This document shows positions 18,042-26,911 of a stretch of DNA of 64,000 bases, piece after piece (the stretch's first letter is position 1; every line of letters starts with the position of its first letter). The notes under the pieces are model-generated. The model ran no database searches, was not told the origin of the DNA, and saw nothing but the letters and a program-made list of their open reading frames with translations. Source of the DNA: Bradyrhizobium huanghuaihaiense (GTDB taxonomy: Bacteria; Pseudomonadota; Alphaproteobacteria; Rhizobiales; Xanthobacteraceae); contig NZ_VLLA01000012.1 in assembly GCF_007830635.1 (NCBI RefSeq), positions 170,896 to 234,895 of the forward strand, in the 5' to 3' direction. The position numbers were made by a program, and so were the translations under genes.

Positions 18042-19427
18042 TCAGGCGAGTGGCTTTGGCAATTCCCCGAGATCCCAGAACAGCCCGGCCATCACCGTCA
18101 AGGCCTCTTCAGTCAATGGCAGCAGGATGTGCTCATTGGGCGCATGCTGGGAGCAGCCGGGATAGGAGTGCGGGACCCAGATCGTCGGCAGGCCCAGGAT
18201 CTCGGAAAAGACGTCGTTGGGCAGCGAGCCGCCGAAATTCGGCAAAACCGCCGGCGCCTTGCCGGTGGTCTCCTGCACCGAATCCGCCGCCCATTTGATC
18301 CAGGGGCTGTCGAAATCGGTGCGCGATGCAGCAAAGCTTTGCGCCGCCCGCACCTCGACCATCGGAAAGCCCTTTGCGACCAGATGTGCGCGGATGGCGT
18401 CGATCAGACCGTCGATCTTGGTGCCGACCACGAAACGCAGTTGCAGCACGGCATTGGCGTGGCCGGGAATGGCATTGGCCGGCTTCTCGATATTGCCCGA
18501 GGACATCGCCAGCACTTCCAGCGTGTTCCAGGCATAGAGCCGCTCGGCCGCCGACAACCCCTCCTCGCCCCAGTTCTCCGCGAGCGCCGGCTCGTCGGCG
18601 GTCGGCACCACCTCGACGTCCGCAAGATAACTGCGGATCTGGTTGGTGAGCCGCGGCGGCTTCAGGGCCTCGAGCTGGAGGCGGCCGTGGCCGTCGACCA
18701 GCGTCGAGATCGCGTTGACGAGGATGGTCGCGGGGTTGGCGAGCACGCCGCCCCAATTGCCAGAATGATGACCGCCATCACGCAAGTTCACGTCGAGATG
18801 GATGCGGATGCCGCCACGGCAGCCGAGGAACAGCGTCGGACGGTCGGCGGACAAGCGCGGGCCGTCGGAGGCCATGAACAGATCGGCCTTGAGCGCGTCG
18901 CGATTGAGGTCGCAAACCTTGCCGAGATCGGGCGAGCCGATCTCCTCGCCCATCTCGACGATGAACTTGGCGTTGAAACCGAGCTTGCCGCCGCGGGCAT
19001 CGCGCACCGCGCGCAGCGCCGCCATGTTGATGCTGTGCTGGCCCTTGTTGTCGGCGGTGCCGCGGCCATAGAGCCGCGTGCCCGAAACCGTCGTGCGCCA
19101 GGGATCGCGGCCCTCGCGCCACTCGCCTTCCATGCCGTCGACGACGTCGCCATGGCCATAGACCAGCACTGTCGGCAGCGAGGCGCTCTCGTGATGCTCG
19201 GCGAACAGGAACGGCGCCTTGCCGCTCGGGGATTCGACGATGCGGCTGGTGAAGTCGAGCGCGGCGAAAGCCGGCTGCATCTCCTGTTCCAGATAGGCGC
19301 GCAGCTCTGGGCCACGCGACGGATTCTGGCTCTCGGTCTTGTAGGCGACGCGGCGGTCGAGTTCAGCGAGGAACGCACCGGATTTGAAATCGTCGCGGGC
19401 GCGGGCGATGGCGTCGGCTCTGGTCAT
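18042..19427 (-). CDS. M20 family metallopeptidase
   Basis: A 461-residue cytoplasmic zinc peptidase of the M20 family (dipeptidase or deacylase). The metal and catalytic motifs are 'VLVYGHGDVVDG', 'LYGRGTADNKGQ' and 'FIVEMGEEIGSPDLG'. A dimerisation domain sits in the middle, and the end 'WVPHSYPGCSQHAPNEHILL' carries the last metal histidine. It lies upstream of the glutamate/aspartate importer on the same strand, so peptide or acyl-amino-acid breakdown may feed the same pool. The exact substrate is unknown. Confidence 0.9.
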   Translation of the reverse strand: MTRADAIARARDDFKSGAFLAELDRRVAYKTESQNPSRGPELRAYLEQEMQPAFAALDFTSRIVESPSGKAPFLFAEHHESASLPTVLVYGHGDVVDGMEGEWREGRDPWRTTVSGTRLYGRGTADNKGQHSINMAALRAVRDARGGKLGFNAKFIVEMGEEIGSPDLGKVCDLNRDALKADLFMASDGPRLSADRPTLFLGCRGGIRIHLDVNLRDGGHHSGNWGGVLANPATILVNAISTLVDGHGRLQLEALKPPRLTNQIRSYLADVEVVPTADEPALAENWGEEGLSAAERLYAWNTLEVLAMSSGNIEKPANAIPGHANAVLQLRFVVGTKIDGLIDAIRAHLVAKGFPMVEVRAAQSFAASRTDFDSPWIKWAADSVQETTGKAPAVLPNFGGSLPNDVFSEILGLPTIWVPHSYPGCSQHAPNEHILLPLTEEALTVMAGLFWDLGELPKPLA

Positions 19428-19688
19428 GACTTTTTCGAGGCTTTGAGGCGAAGAACCTTACCCGACACGGGCAGGCCTTCGAAAGTGGCGGGGATTTCGA
19501 TAGTTCTTGTAGTTCGCTTGTAGTTCTCTTGCGATTTCGTTCTTGCTCTCTTGAGATTGGCTTGCCAAGGGCAGCAGCGCTGCTGATTTTGGCCTTGCCA
19601 AGCGCAAGTTATATGCAAGAACTTCGCCAAGTTGGGGCGCACATCTATCATTCGAAGAGCGCTCAGTACAGGGCGCCGAGGGACCAGC

Positions 19689-21071
19689 ATGGCCAAAGAG
19701 ATCAGGCTCAACGCTTTTGCGATGAATTGCGTCGCACACCAGTCACCGGGCCTGTGGACCCATCCGCGCGACCGCACCGCCGAATATAATCGCCTGCCCT
19801 ATTGGATCGATCTTGCCAAAACGCTGGAACGCGGCCGCTTCGACGGGCTGTTCCTGGCCGACGTGCTCGGGGTCTATGACGTCTATGGCAACAGCCCTGA
19901 CGCAGCCTTGCGCAATGCAGCGCAGACGCCGTCGAACGAGCCGCTGCTGCTGCTGTCGGCGATGGCGGCCGTGACGAAGAATCTGGGCTTCGGCGTCACC
20001 AGCAATCTGTCGTTCGAGCCGCCCTACCCGTTCGCGCGGCGGATGTCGACGCTGGATCACCTCACCGAGGGACGGATCGGCTGGAACGTCGTCACCGGCT
20101 ATCTCGACAGCGCCGCGCGCGGCGCCGGCAAGGACAAGCAGACCGGACACGACGACCGCTACGACATTGCCGACGAATATATGGACGTCGTGTACAAGCT
20201 CTGGGAAGGCAGCTGGGAAGACGACGCCGTGCTGCGCGACCGGGCGCGCGGCATCTTCACCGATCCCGCAAAAGTTCATCGCGTCAATCATGAGGGCGCG
20301 AACTACCGCATCAACAACACCATTCACCTCAGCGAGCCGTCGCCGCAGCGCACGCCTGTGCTGTACCAGGCCGGCACCTCGCCGCGCGGCCGGCAGTTCG
20401 CCGCGCGTCACGCCGAATGCGTGTTCATGTCGGGGCCGTCGGCCAAGGTGATCGCGCCGCGCGTCTCCGCGATCCGCCAGGAGGCTGCCGCGCTCGGCCG
20501 CAACCCGGCCGAAATCCTGATGTTCTCGATGATGACGATCATCTTGGGGCGGACGGAAGCCGAGGCGAAGGAGAAATACGCCGACTATCGCCGCCATATC
20601 AGCCCCGAAGGGGCGCTGGCGCTGATGTCGGGTTGGACCGGCGTCGATTTCTCCGGCTACGATCTCGACCAGCAGGTGCGCCACGTCCAGAACGATGCCG
20701 GCCGCAGCGCGATGGACAATGTCACCCGCGCCGACCCCGATCGGATCTGGACCGTGCGCGACGTCATCGAGCATGTCGGCATCGGCGGCGCCGGTCCGGT
20801 CGTGGTCGGCACGCCGGAGATGGTCGCGGACAAGATCGAGGACTGGCTCGAGAAGACCGACGTCGACGGCCTGAACGTCGCCTTCGCGATCTCGCCCGGC
20901 GATTTCGAGGACATCGCCGACATGCTGGTGCCGGAACTGACGCGGCGCGGGCGGTACAAGAGCGAGTACGCCAAGGGCACACTGCGGGAGAAGCTGTTCG
21001 GCGGCGGCCGTGCGAGGCTGGATGCGCCGCATCCGGCGGCGGGGTATCGGGTGGGGAAGAAGGCAGGCTAA
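19689..21071 (+). CDS. LLM-class flavin-dependent monooxygenase (NtaA/SnaA/DszA type)
   Basis: A 460-residue monooxygenase using reduced flavin mononucleotide from a separate reductase. Typical segments are 'RLNAFAMNCVAHQSPGLWTH', 'LERGRFDGLFLADVLGVYDV', 'STLDHLTEGRIGWNVVTGYL' and 'VLYQAGTSPRGRQFAARHAE'. The start at 19689 is chosen because 'MAKEIRLNAF' is a normal family N-terminus; 19 upstream in-frame residues have none. It is about the length expected for the fragment at 1-789. It stands alone; no reductase gene is adjacent. Likely substrates are chelators, sulfones or alkylated aromatics. Confidence 0.92.
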   Translation: MAKEIRLNAFAMNCVAHQSPGLWTHPRDRTAEYNRLPYWIDLAKTLERGRFDGLFLADVLGVYDVYGNSPDAALRNAAQTPSNEPLLLLSAMAAVTKNLGFGVTSNLSFEPPYPFARRMSTLDHLTEGRIGWNVVTGYLDSAARGAGKDKQTGHDDRYDIADEYMDVVYKLWEGSWEDDAVLRDRARGIFTDPAKVHRVNHEGANYRINNTIHLSEPSPQRTPVLYQAGTSPRGRQFAARHAECVFMSGPSAKVIAPRVSAIRQEAAALGRNPAEILMFSMMTIILGRTEAEAKEKYADYRRHISPEGALALMSGWTGVDFSGYDLDQQVRHVQNDAGRSAMDNVTRADPDRIWTVRDVIEHVGIGGAGPVVVGTPEMVADKIEDWLEKTDVDGLNVAFAISPGDFEDIADMLVPELTRRGRYKSEYAKGTLREKLFGGGRARLDAPHPAAGYRVGKKAG

Positions 21072-21090
21072 CGCCCTACGCTGTAAGTTC

Positions 21091-21199
21091 CGTCATCCCG
21101 AGGTGCGCGCCCTTCGCGCCTCGAAGGATGAGCGGCCCCGATGCAGCCGGGCCGTCGCCCTTCGAGGCCTCCGCTTCGCTCCGGCACCTCAGGGTGACG
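21091..21199. repeat. Inverted repeat, CGTCATCCCGAGGTG family
   Basis: It begins CGTCATCCCGAGGTGCGCG and ends with CACCTCAGGGTGACG, with CCTTCGAGG/CCTCGAAGG arms nested inside. Relatives lie at 27766-27872, 44405-44549 and 50075-50214. It follows the monooxygenase gene. Confidence 0.75.
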
Positions 21200-21227
21200 G
21201 AGATGAGTGGGAGGACGCTGCCGCAAC

Positions 21228-21305
21228 GTCATTGCGAGCGAAGCGAAGCAATCCAGAGTCCTTCCGCGGCGGCAGTCTGGATTGCTTCGCTGCGCTCGCA
21301 ATGAC
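21228..21305. repeat. CATTGCGAGCG palindrome family, copy 2
   Basis: It begins GTCATTGCGAGCGAAGCG and ends CGCTGCGCTCGCAATGAC, 78 bases long, as in the copies at 1820, 23773, 50236 and 63617. It fills the space between convergent genes. Confidence 0.8.
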
Positions 21306-21320
21306 GGTGGAAACAGCTGC

Positions 21321-22982
21321 CTACACCTTCCCGTCCACCATCACCTCGATCAGCTTCGTCCCCGGCCGGCTGAACGCCGACGCCAGCGTCGCCTTCAGCT
21401 CGCTGACATCGCTGACCTTGATCGCCTCGCAGCCCAGCGCCTTGGCGAGGCCGGTGAAATCGACGGGCGGATTCACAAAATCCATGCCGACGTAATTGTC
21501 GTCGCCATGGAAGGCGAGCAGGCGCTGCTTGATGATGCGGTAGCCGCCATTGTTGGCGATGACGACGTTGAGCGGCAGCTTGTGATGCGCCGCCGTCCAC
21601 AGCGACTGGATCGAATACATCGCGCTGCCGTCGCCGGAGAAGCACACGACGGGACGATCCGGATTGGCGATGCTGACGCCGACGGAGGCCGGCAGGCCCC
21701 AGCCGATGCCGCCGGAAGCAAGGCCGTGATAGCCGTAGCGGTCGCGATGCGGGCGCAGGGCCGTGACCTGACGGCTGGAGGTGAGTCCTTCATCGACGAG
21801 GATGGCATGGTCGGGCATGGCTTCGACCATTTGCAGCACCAGATAGTCCGGATCGATCGGGTTGCGGCCCGCACTCTTGCCGATCTGCTCGACCAAAGCG
21901 GCGCGGCGCGCGCTCCAGTTCTTCGGCGCGAGCTCGGCGAGGCGGTCTTTCGCGCGGCTCGCCAGCGTTGCACCGCCCATCTCCTTCAGCACCGGGATTA
22001 GCGCGCGCAGCGTCTCCTTCAGATCCGCCTTCAGCGCGATCTCGGCGCCGTAGTTTTTGGCGATCTCCCAATCAGCGAGGCCGATCTGCACGATGCCGAG
22101 CCCATCAGGCAGCGCGTCGACCTCGCTATAAACAGACATCCGCAAGGGATCGCCACCCAGTGCAATCAGGAGATCGTAAGGCGCGAGCGTATCGCGCGCC
22201 GCCTTCTGCACGCGCGCGAGCGTGCCGACGAAGCTCGGACTCTCCGAGAGGAAGTGCGCGCCATAGGGCGTCGAGGATTGGTAGGCGGCCGCGCCGAGCA
22301 GCTCGGCCAGTTCAGCAGCCTCCTTGAGCGCATCGCTCTTGACCACCTCGTCCATGGTGACGATCACCGGGCGCTCGGCCTTCAGCAGCCGTGCGGCAAA
22401 GGCCTTCAGCGCCTCATCCGACGGCTTTACGCGGGTGTCGATGCGCGTGGAGCGGCCGAGGTCGATCCCCGCTTCACTGTTCAGGATGTCGCCGGGCAGC
22501 GAGATGAACACCGGTCCGGTCGGCGGCGTCATCGCGACCTTGGCGGCGCGGCGCACGATGCGCGGCAGATCCTCCAGCCGCGTCACCTCGACCGCCCATT
22601 TCACCAGCGGCTCGGCCATGCGCACCAGCGGACCATACAGCACCGGCTCCATCAGACCGTGGCCCTGCTCCTGCTGCCCCGCGGTCAGGATCATCGGCGT
22701 GCCCGTGAACTGGGCGTTGTAGAGCGAGCCCATGGCGTTCCCGAGCCCGGGCGCGACATGGACGTTGCAGGCAACCAGCTTTCCCGAGGCGCGGCTGTAG
22801 CCGTCGGCGATCGCGACCACCAGGCTCTCCTGCATCGCCATCACATAGGTGAGATCGGGATGGTCCTTCAGCGCATGCATGATCGGCAGCTCGGTGGTGC
22901 CGGGATTGCCGAACAGGTGCGTGATGCCCTCGTCCTTGAGCAGCGCGAGAAAGGCGGAGCGGCCGGTGATCTTGTTCTTCAT
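21321..22982 (-). CDS. ThDP-dependent enzyme of the benzoylformate decarboxylase/acetolactate synthase family
   Basis: A 553-residue ThDP enzyme. The N-terminal domain has the cofactor glutamate E52 in 'MQESLVVAIADGYSR' and 'NVHVAPGLGNAMGSLYNAQF', which closely parallels benzoylformate decarboxylase, including its active-site histidine (H75 here). The diphosphate motif begins 'GDGSAMYSIQSLWTAA' and ends in 'NN'. The decarboxylase's serine before NELP is threonine here ('NPGTTELP'), and its second active-site histidine seems to be absent ('RMSVYSEVDALPDG'). I set the start at 22982, where GGAGG lies 4 bases upstream. A 2-oxoacid decarboxylase or ligase is likely; the substrate is uncertain. 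Confidence 0.88.
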   Translation of the reverse strand: MKNKITGRSAFLALLKDEGITHLFGNPGTTELPIMHALKDHPDLTYVMAMQESLVVAIADGYSRASGKLVACNVHVAPGLGNAMGSLYNAQFTGTPMILTAGQQEQGHGLMEPVLYGPLVRMAEPLVKWAVEVTRLEDLPRIVRRAAKVAMTPPTGPVFISLPGDILNSEAGIDLGRSTRIDTRVKPSDEALKAFAARLLKAERPVIVTMDEVVKSDALKEAAELAELLGAAAYQSSTPYGAHFLSESPSFVGTLARVQKAARDTLAPYDLLIALGGDPLRMSVYSEVDALPDGLGIVQIGLADWEIAKNYGAEIALKADLKETLRALIPVLKEMGGATLASRAKDRLAELAPKNWSARRAALVEQIGKSAGRNPIDPDYLVLQMVEAMPDHAILVDEGLTSSRQVTALRPHRDRYGYHGLASGGIGWGLPASVGVSIANPDRPVVCFSGDGSAMYSIQSLWTAAHHKLPLNVVIANNGGYRIIKQRLLAFHGDDNYVGMDFVNPPVDFTGLAKALGCEAIKVSDVSELKATLASAFSRPGTKLIEVMVDGKV

Positions 22983-23094
22983 GTTTCCTCCAGGAGCGGA
23001 CGTTGCCGCAAGGACGGAGGCATGATGGCCGAAATCGCGGGAGCCGCGCAAGAAAGCGCGGTCATGGCTGCGTTGCGCGGGAGAGGCAAACCGC

Positions 23095-23235
23095 GCTCTC
23101 GTGTCCCGGACGCGACGCAACGTGCAACGTTGCGGCGCAGAGCCGGGACCTAGATTCGCGCCGGGCTCGCTGCTGCATGGGTCCCGGCTCTGCGCAGCAG
23201 CGTTTCACGCTGCTGCGCGTCCGGGACACGAGAGC
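23095..23235. repeat. Inverted repeat, GCTCTCGTGTCCCGGA type
   Basis: The arms are GCTCTCGTGTCCCGGA at 23095 and its complement ending at 23235. A second palindrome around GGGTCCCGGCTCTGCGC is nested inside. It occupies most of the gap between the ThDP enzyme and the GFA-like gene. Confidence 0.75.
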
Positions 23236-23252
23236 GGAGCGAACAGCAAGGG

Positions 23253-23756
23253 CTACATCTCCTCCCGCCCCAGTTCGAACGGGTCCTCACCGCCCGCGCG
23301 CTTCTTCTTTTTCGAGCGCTGCCACACCACGCCGGGAAAACCCTTCAGCGGCACCAGGGGCTCGCCGGTATAGGCCCATTCCTGCAGCTCCTCGATCGCG
23401 ATGTGATAGAGCGGCTGGCGGCCGGTACGCTCCCTAAACAGGGCGCGGGGGATGTTGACCATGTGCGGCCCGCGCGGGCGCTCATAGGCGATCGGTGTGC
23501 CGCAATGCGAGCAGAAGCTGCGGGCGGTCTTGGTGGCCTTGTCCTCGTAACGGGTCAGCGCAGTCTTGCCGGAGGTGATGCGAAAGCGCTTCTTCCAGCT
23601 TCCGACATAGGTCGCGTAGGCCGCGCCGTGGGCACGCCGGCTACCGGCGGAGTGATCATGCCAGGCCCAGCGCGCGGGGACGTCGATCTCGAAGGCGACC
23701 TTGCCGCAGAGGCATTGGCCGGTGGCGATGCCTGCGGCGGCGGCGGCTTTGGCCAT
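23253..23756 (-). CDS. GFA-family (Mss4-like fold) protein lacking the central cysteines
   Basis: A 167-residue protein of the glutathione-dependent formaldehyde-activating (GFA) family fold. The structural zinc cysteines are present: 'GQCLCGKVAFEI' near the N-terminus and 'RSFCSHCGTP' later. The middle motif, normally C-H-C-x2-C before the R-x-x-G-A turn, reads 'HDHSAGSRRAHGA', so all three cysteines are replaced. The start at 23756 is supported by GGAG 9 bases upstream; the longer frame runs into a repeat. It ends with a basic 'RSKKKKRAGGED' tail. Catalytic activity is doubtful; a binding or structural role is possible. Confidence 0.82.
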   Translation of the reverse strand: MAKAAAAAGIATGQCLCGKVAFEIDVPARWAWHDHSAGSRRAHGAAYATYVGSWKKRFRITSGKTALTRYEDKATKTARSFCSHCGTPIAYERPRGPHMVNIPRALFRERTGRQPLYHIAIEELQEWAYTGEPLVPLKGFPGVVWQRSKKKKRAGGEDPFELGREEM

Positions 23757-23772
23757 GGTAGCTTTCTCCATC

Positions 23773-23850
23773 GTCATTGCGAGCGCAGCGAAGCAGTCCA
23801 GGCTGCCTCCGCGGAAAGATTCTGGATTGCTTCGCTGCGCTCGCAATGAC
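23773..23850. repeat. CATTGCGAGCG palindrome family, copy 3
   Basis: It begins GTCATTGCGAGCGCAGCG and ends CTGCGCTCGCAATGAC. It abuts the start region of the GFA-like gene, so the gene's promoter must lie within or beyond it. Confidence 0.8.
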
Positions 23851-23889
23851 GGAATTTGTGGTGGCGGTCGGAGCCTGAACGATAGTCCC

Positions 23890-23974
23890 GTAGCCCGGAT
23901 GAGCGAAGCGCAATCCGGGGAAGTCTATCGGCGGGGTGCGAACCCGGATTTCGCTACGCTCCATCCGGGCTACG
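23890..23974. repeat. Inverted repeat, TAGCCCGGATG family, copy 1
   Basis: It begins GTAGCCCGGATGAGCGAAGC and ends GCTCCATCCGGGCTAC. A second copy is at 51430-51513. It lies just after the 3' end of the Old Yellow Enzyme gene. Confidence 0.75.
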
Positions 23975-23982
23975 AAGAACGG

Positions 23983-25110
23983 CTACGCCGGCGTCAGCTC
24001 GTCATACACCGGATAATCCGTATACCCCTTCTCCTCGCCGCCGTAGAACGTGGCGCGGTTGTACGGCGTGATCGGATAATCATGCTCCAGGCGCCGCGGC
24101 AGGTCCGGATTGGAGATGAAGATGCGGCCGAAGGCGATGATGTCGGCATGGCCGTCGACGATCGCCGCGTTCGCGCTCTCGCCGGTGAAGCCGCCGGCGG
24201 TCATCAGCACGCCGCTGTAGAGCGGGCGGAACAGCACCATGGCGGAAGGCACGTTCTCCCAGTGGACGTCGGCGCGGCCGGCGCCGCTGGAGCGCGGCTC
24301 GATGACATGCAGATAGGCGAGACCCAGCTTGTCGAGCGCCTTCACCACGTGCGTGTAGAGCGGCATCGGATCGGGCTCGCCGGAATCATTGGCGATGCCA
24401 TGCGGAGACAGCCGCACGGCGACGCGGTTCGCGCCCCAGACGTCGATCGCGGCCTGCGTGACCTCGAGCAGCAGCCGCGCACGGTTCTCGATCGATCCGC
24501 CATATTGATCCGTGCGCCGGTTGCTGCGCGATTGCAGGAATTGCTCGAGCAGATAGCCATTGGCGCCGTGGATCTCGACGCCGTCGAAGCCGGCAGCCAG
24601 CGCGTTCTTCGCGCCCTGCCTGAAAGCCTCGACGATGCCCTCGACCTGCTCCGTCTCCAGCGCGCGCGGCGTCTCGTAATCGGCGATCTTGCCGTCGGCG
24701 GTCATGGCCTTCATGCCCTCGGCCTTGATGGCAATCGCCGAGGCCGAGACCGGCAGCTCACCGCCATGAAAGGAGGAATGCGAGACGCGGCCGACATGCC
24801 AGAGCTGGAGGAAGATGATGCCGCCCTTGGCGTGCACGGCATCCGTCACCTTGCGCCAGCCGGCGATCTGCGCCTCCGTATAGATGCCCGGCGTCGCCGG
24901 GTTGCCGCGGCCGTGCGAGAGCACCGGCGAAGCTTCGGCGATCAGCAGGCCACCCTTCGTCGCGCGCTGGCCGTAATATTCGGCGTTGAGCGGCCGCGGC
25001 GAAAAGCTCTCGCGCTCGGCGCGCATGCGCGTCAACGGCGCCATCGCGACGCGATGCGCGAGCTTGTACGGACCGACCTGCAACGGCTTGAACAACGCCT
25101 CGAATTTCAT
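23983..25110 (-). CDS. Old Yellow Enzyme family alkene reductase (NemA type)
   Basis: A 375-residue FMN enzyme that reduces activated C=C bonds and nitro compounds with NAD(P)H. It has the opening 'LFKPLQVGPYKLAHRVAMAP', the flavin loop 'EASPVLSHGRGNPATPGIYT', and the substrate pair H-x-x-N in 'VEIHGANGYLLEQFL', followed by 'SNRRTDQYGGSIENRARLLL'. These match NemA/alkene reductases. It lies 119 bases downstream of an aldehyde dehydrogenase gene on the same strand. A role in detoxifying unsaturated carbonyl or nitro compounds is likely. Confidence 0.93.
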   Translation of the reverse strand: MKFEALFKPLQVGPYKLAHRVAMAPLTRMRAERESFSPRPLNAEYYGQRATKGGLLIAEASPVLSHGRGNPATPGIYTEAQIAGWRKVTDAVHAKGGIIFLQLWHVGRVSHSSFHGGELPVSASAIAIKAEGMKAMTADGKIADYETPRALETEQVEGIVEAFRQGAKNALAAGFDGVEIHGANGYLLEQFLQSRSNRRTDQYGGSIENRARLLLEVTQAAIDVWGANRVAVRLSPHGIANDSGEPDPMPLYTHVVKALDKLGLAYLHVIEPRSSGAGRADVHWENVPSAMVLFRPLYSGVLMTAGGFTGESANAAIVDGHADIIAFGRIFISNPDLPRRLEHDYPITPYNRATFYGGEEKGYTDYPVYDELTPA

Positions 25111-25229
25111 GCTGACACCGACTTTCTATGGAAGGATGCGGATCTTATAGTGAGGGGCGGCCCCGCGAAAAGGCGCCGCCCCTGCAAAAATAGATATTCC
25201 CTCTCGCGGAATGCGGGAAGGAATAGATG

Positions 25230-26726
25230 TTACGCCGTCTTGATCCAGACGGCCTTCACGTTGAGATATTCCTCGACGTGCTGCTTGCCGGACTCGCGGC
25301 CATAGCCGCTCATCTTGTAGCCGCCGAACGGCACGGCAGGGTCCATCGCCTGGTAGCAGTTCACCCACACCGAGCCGGCGCGCAGCCTTTTCGCCACCGC
25401 ATGAGCCTTGGTGACGTCGCGCGTCCACAGGCCGGAACCGAGGCCGAAGGTGGTGTTGTTGGCGCGCTTGACCAGCTCGTCCATGTCCTTGAACGCGATC
25501 GCGGAGATCACGGGACCGAAGATCTCCTCCTGTGCGATGCGCATGTTGTCCTGGACGCCCGCGAACACCGTCGGCGAGACGAAGAAGCCCTTCGACAGCG
25601 CGCCTTCGGTGACGCGGCCGCCGCCGGCGAGCGCGCGTGCACCTTCCTTCTGGCCGATGTCGAGATAACCGGTGACGCGATCGAGCTGCTGCTCGGAGAC
25701 CAGCGGGCCGATCTGCACGTTGGGATCGAGGCCGTTGCCGACCTGCAGCTTCTTGCCGAACTCGGCAACGCGGCCGACGAATTCCTCGTAGATCGCCTGC
25801 TCGACGAACAGCCGCGTGCCGGCGCTGCAGATCTGCCCCGAATTGGCGAAAACCGCCATCGCCGCGCCCGGCACGGCGGCGTCGAGATCGGCATCGGCAA
25901 ATACGATGTCCGGCGACTTGCCGCCGAGCTCGAGCGAGACGCGCTTGAGGTTGCCGGCCGAGGCACGAATGATCGACTGGCCCGTGACATGCGAGCCGGT
26001 GAAGGCGACCTTGTCGACGTCGTGGTGTGAAGCAAGCGCGGCGCCCGCGGTCTCGCCATAGCCGGGCACGACGTTGACGACGCCGGGCGGAATGCCGGCC
26101 TCCATCGCAAGCTCGGCGATGCGCAGCGAGGTCAACGGCGCTTCCTCCGCGGGCTTGAGCACCACGGTGCAGCCGGTCGCGATCGCAGGCCCAATCTTCC
26201 AGATCGTCGCGGAGAGCGGGCCGTTCCACGGAATGATGGCGCCGACGACGCCAATCGGCTCCTTCAGCGTATAGGAGAAGATTTCGCCCGGCAGCGAGTT
26301 CTCGATGGTCTCGCCGTGGATCGCGGTGGTCTGACCGGCATAGTAGCGCAGCATGCCGATGGCGCGCAGGCGATAGGCGCGGGTGCGGCTGAGCGGCGCA
26401 CCCATATCGAGCGTGTCGAGCTGCGACAATTCGTCAAAGTTCTTCTCGACGAGGTCGGCGAGCCTGAGCAGCAGGTTCTGCCGCTCGAACGGTTTGACCT
26501 TGCTCCACGGGCCTTCGAAGGCGCGGCGGGCGGCGGCGACCGCGCGGTCGATGTCTTCCTTGTCGCCCTCGGCGACCGTTGCCAGCAGCTCGCCGGTTGC
26601 GGGATTGCGGGTCTCGAAGCGCTTGCCGGAGGCGGCGTCGACCCACTTTCCGTCGATCAGCATCTGCTTGTAGGACCCGTTGGCGAACGGGTGGCGCGTG
26701 ATCGGAATAGCCTGCGACACAGCCAT
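25230..26726 (-). CDS. Aldehyde dehydrogenase, NAD(P)-dependent
   Basis: A 498-residue aldehyde dehydrogenase that oxidises aldehydes to acids. The catalytic cysteine C300 is in 'ANSGQICSAGTRLFVE' and the general base E266 in 'VSLELGGKSP'. The cofactor motif 'AFTGSHVTGQSI' is present with His in place of the more usual Thr or Ser after GS. Length is normal. It is divergent from an SDR gene and upstream of the alkene reductase. The substrate is not visible; benzaldehyde- or betaine-type aldehydes are possible. Confidence 0.93.
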   Translation of the reverse strand: MAVSQAIPITRHPFANGSYKQMLIDGKWVDAASGKRFETRNPATGELLATVAEGDKEDIDRAVAAARRAFEGPWSKVKPFERQNLLLRLADLVEKNFDELSQLDTLDMGAPLSRTRAYRLRAIGMLRYYAGQTTAIHGETIENSLPGEIFSYTLKEPIGVVGAIIPWNGPLSATIWKIGPAIATGCTVVLKPAEEAPLTSLRIAELAMEAGIPPGVVNVVPGYGETAGAALASHHDVDKVAFTGSHVTGQSIIRASAGNLKRVSLELGGKSPDIVFADADLDAAVPGAAMAVFANSGQICSAGTRLFVEQAIYEEFVGRVAEFGKKLQVGNGLDPNVQIGPLVSEQQLDRVTGYLDIGQKEGARALAGGGRVTEGALSKGFFVSPTVFAGVQDNMRIAQEEIFGPVISAIAFKDMDELVKRANNTTFGLGSGLWTRDVTKAHAVAKRLRAGSVWVNCYQAMDPAVPFGGYKMSGYGRESGKQHVEEYLNVKAVWIKTA

Positions 26727-26911
26727 GGCTGCACTCCCTGTCAGGTCATTGATTGGTTCGATCTCGGTGGGACCGTTAGGTCGGGAAGAATACAGCGGTG
26801 CCGGAGGGGCGTAAAGGCGGCGTGAAACGAAGACCTCCCATGCCGACTTGTGCAGGGTCGCGCCAGCGCCATGTTATAGCTCGAGCGAGCCCCTTCCCGC
26901 GGAGACGAGCC

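Noticed and set aside
19424..19777. A 117-codon minus-strand open frame upstream of the M20 peptidase
   Set aside because: It overlaps both the peptidase start and the plus-strand monooxygenase start and shows no domain.
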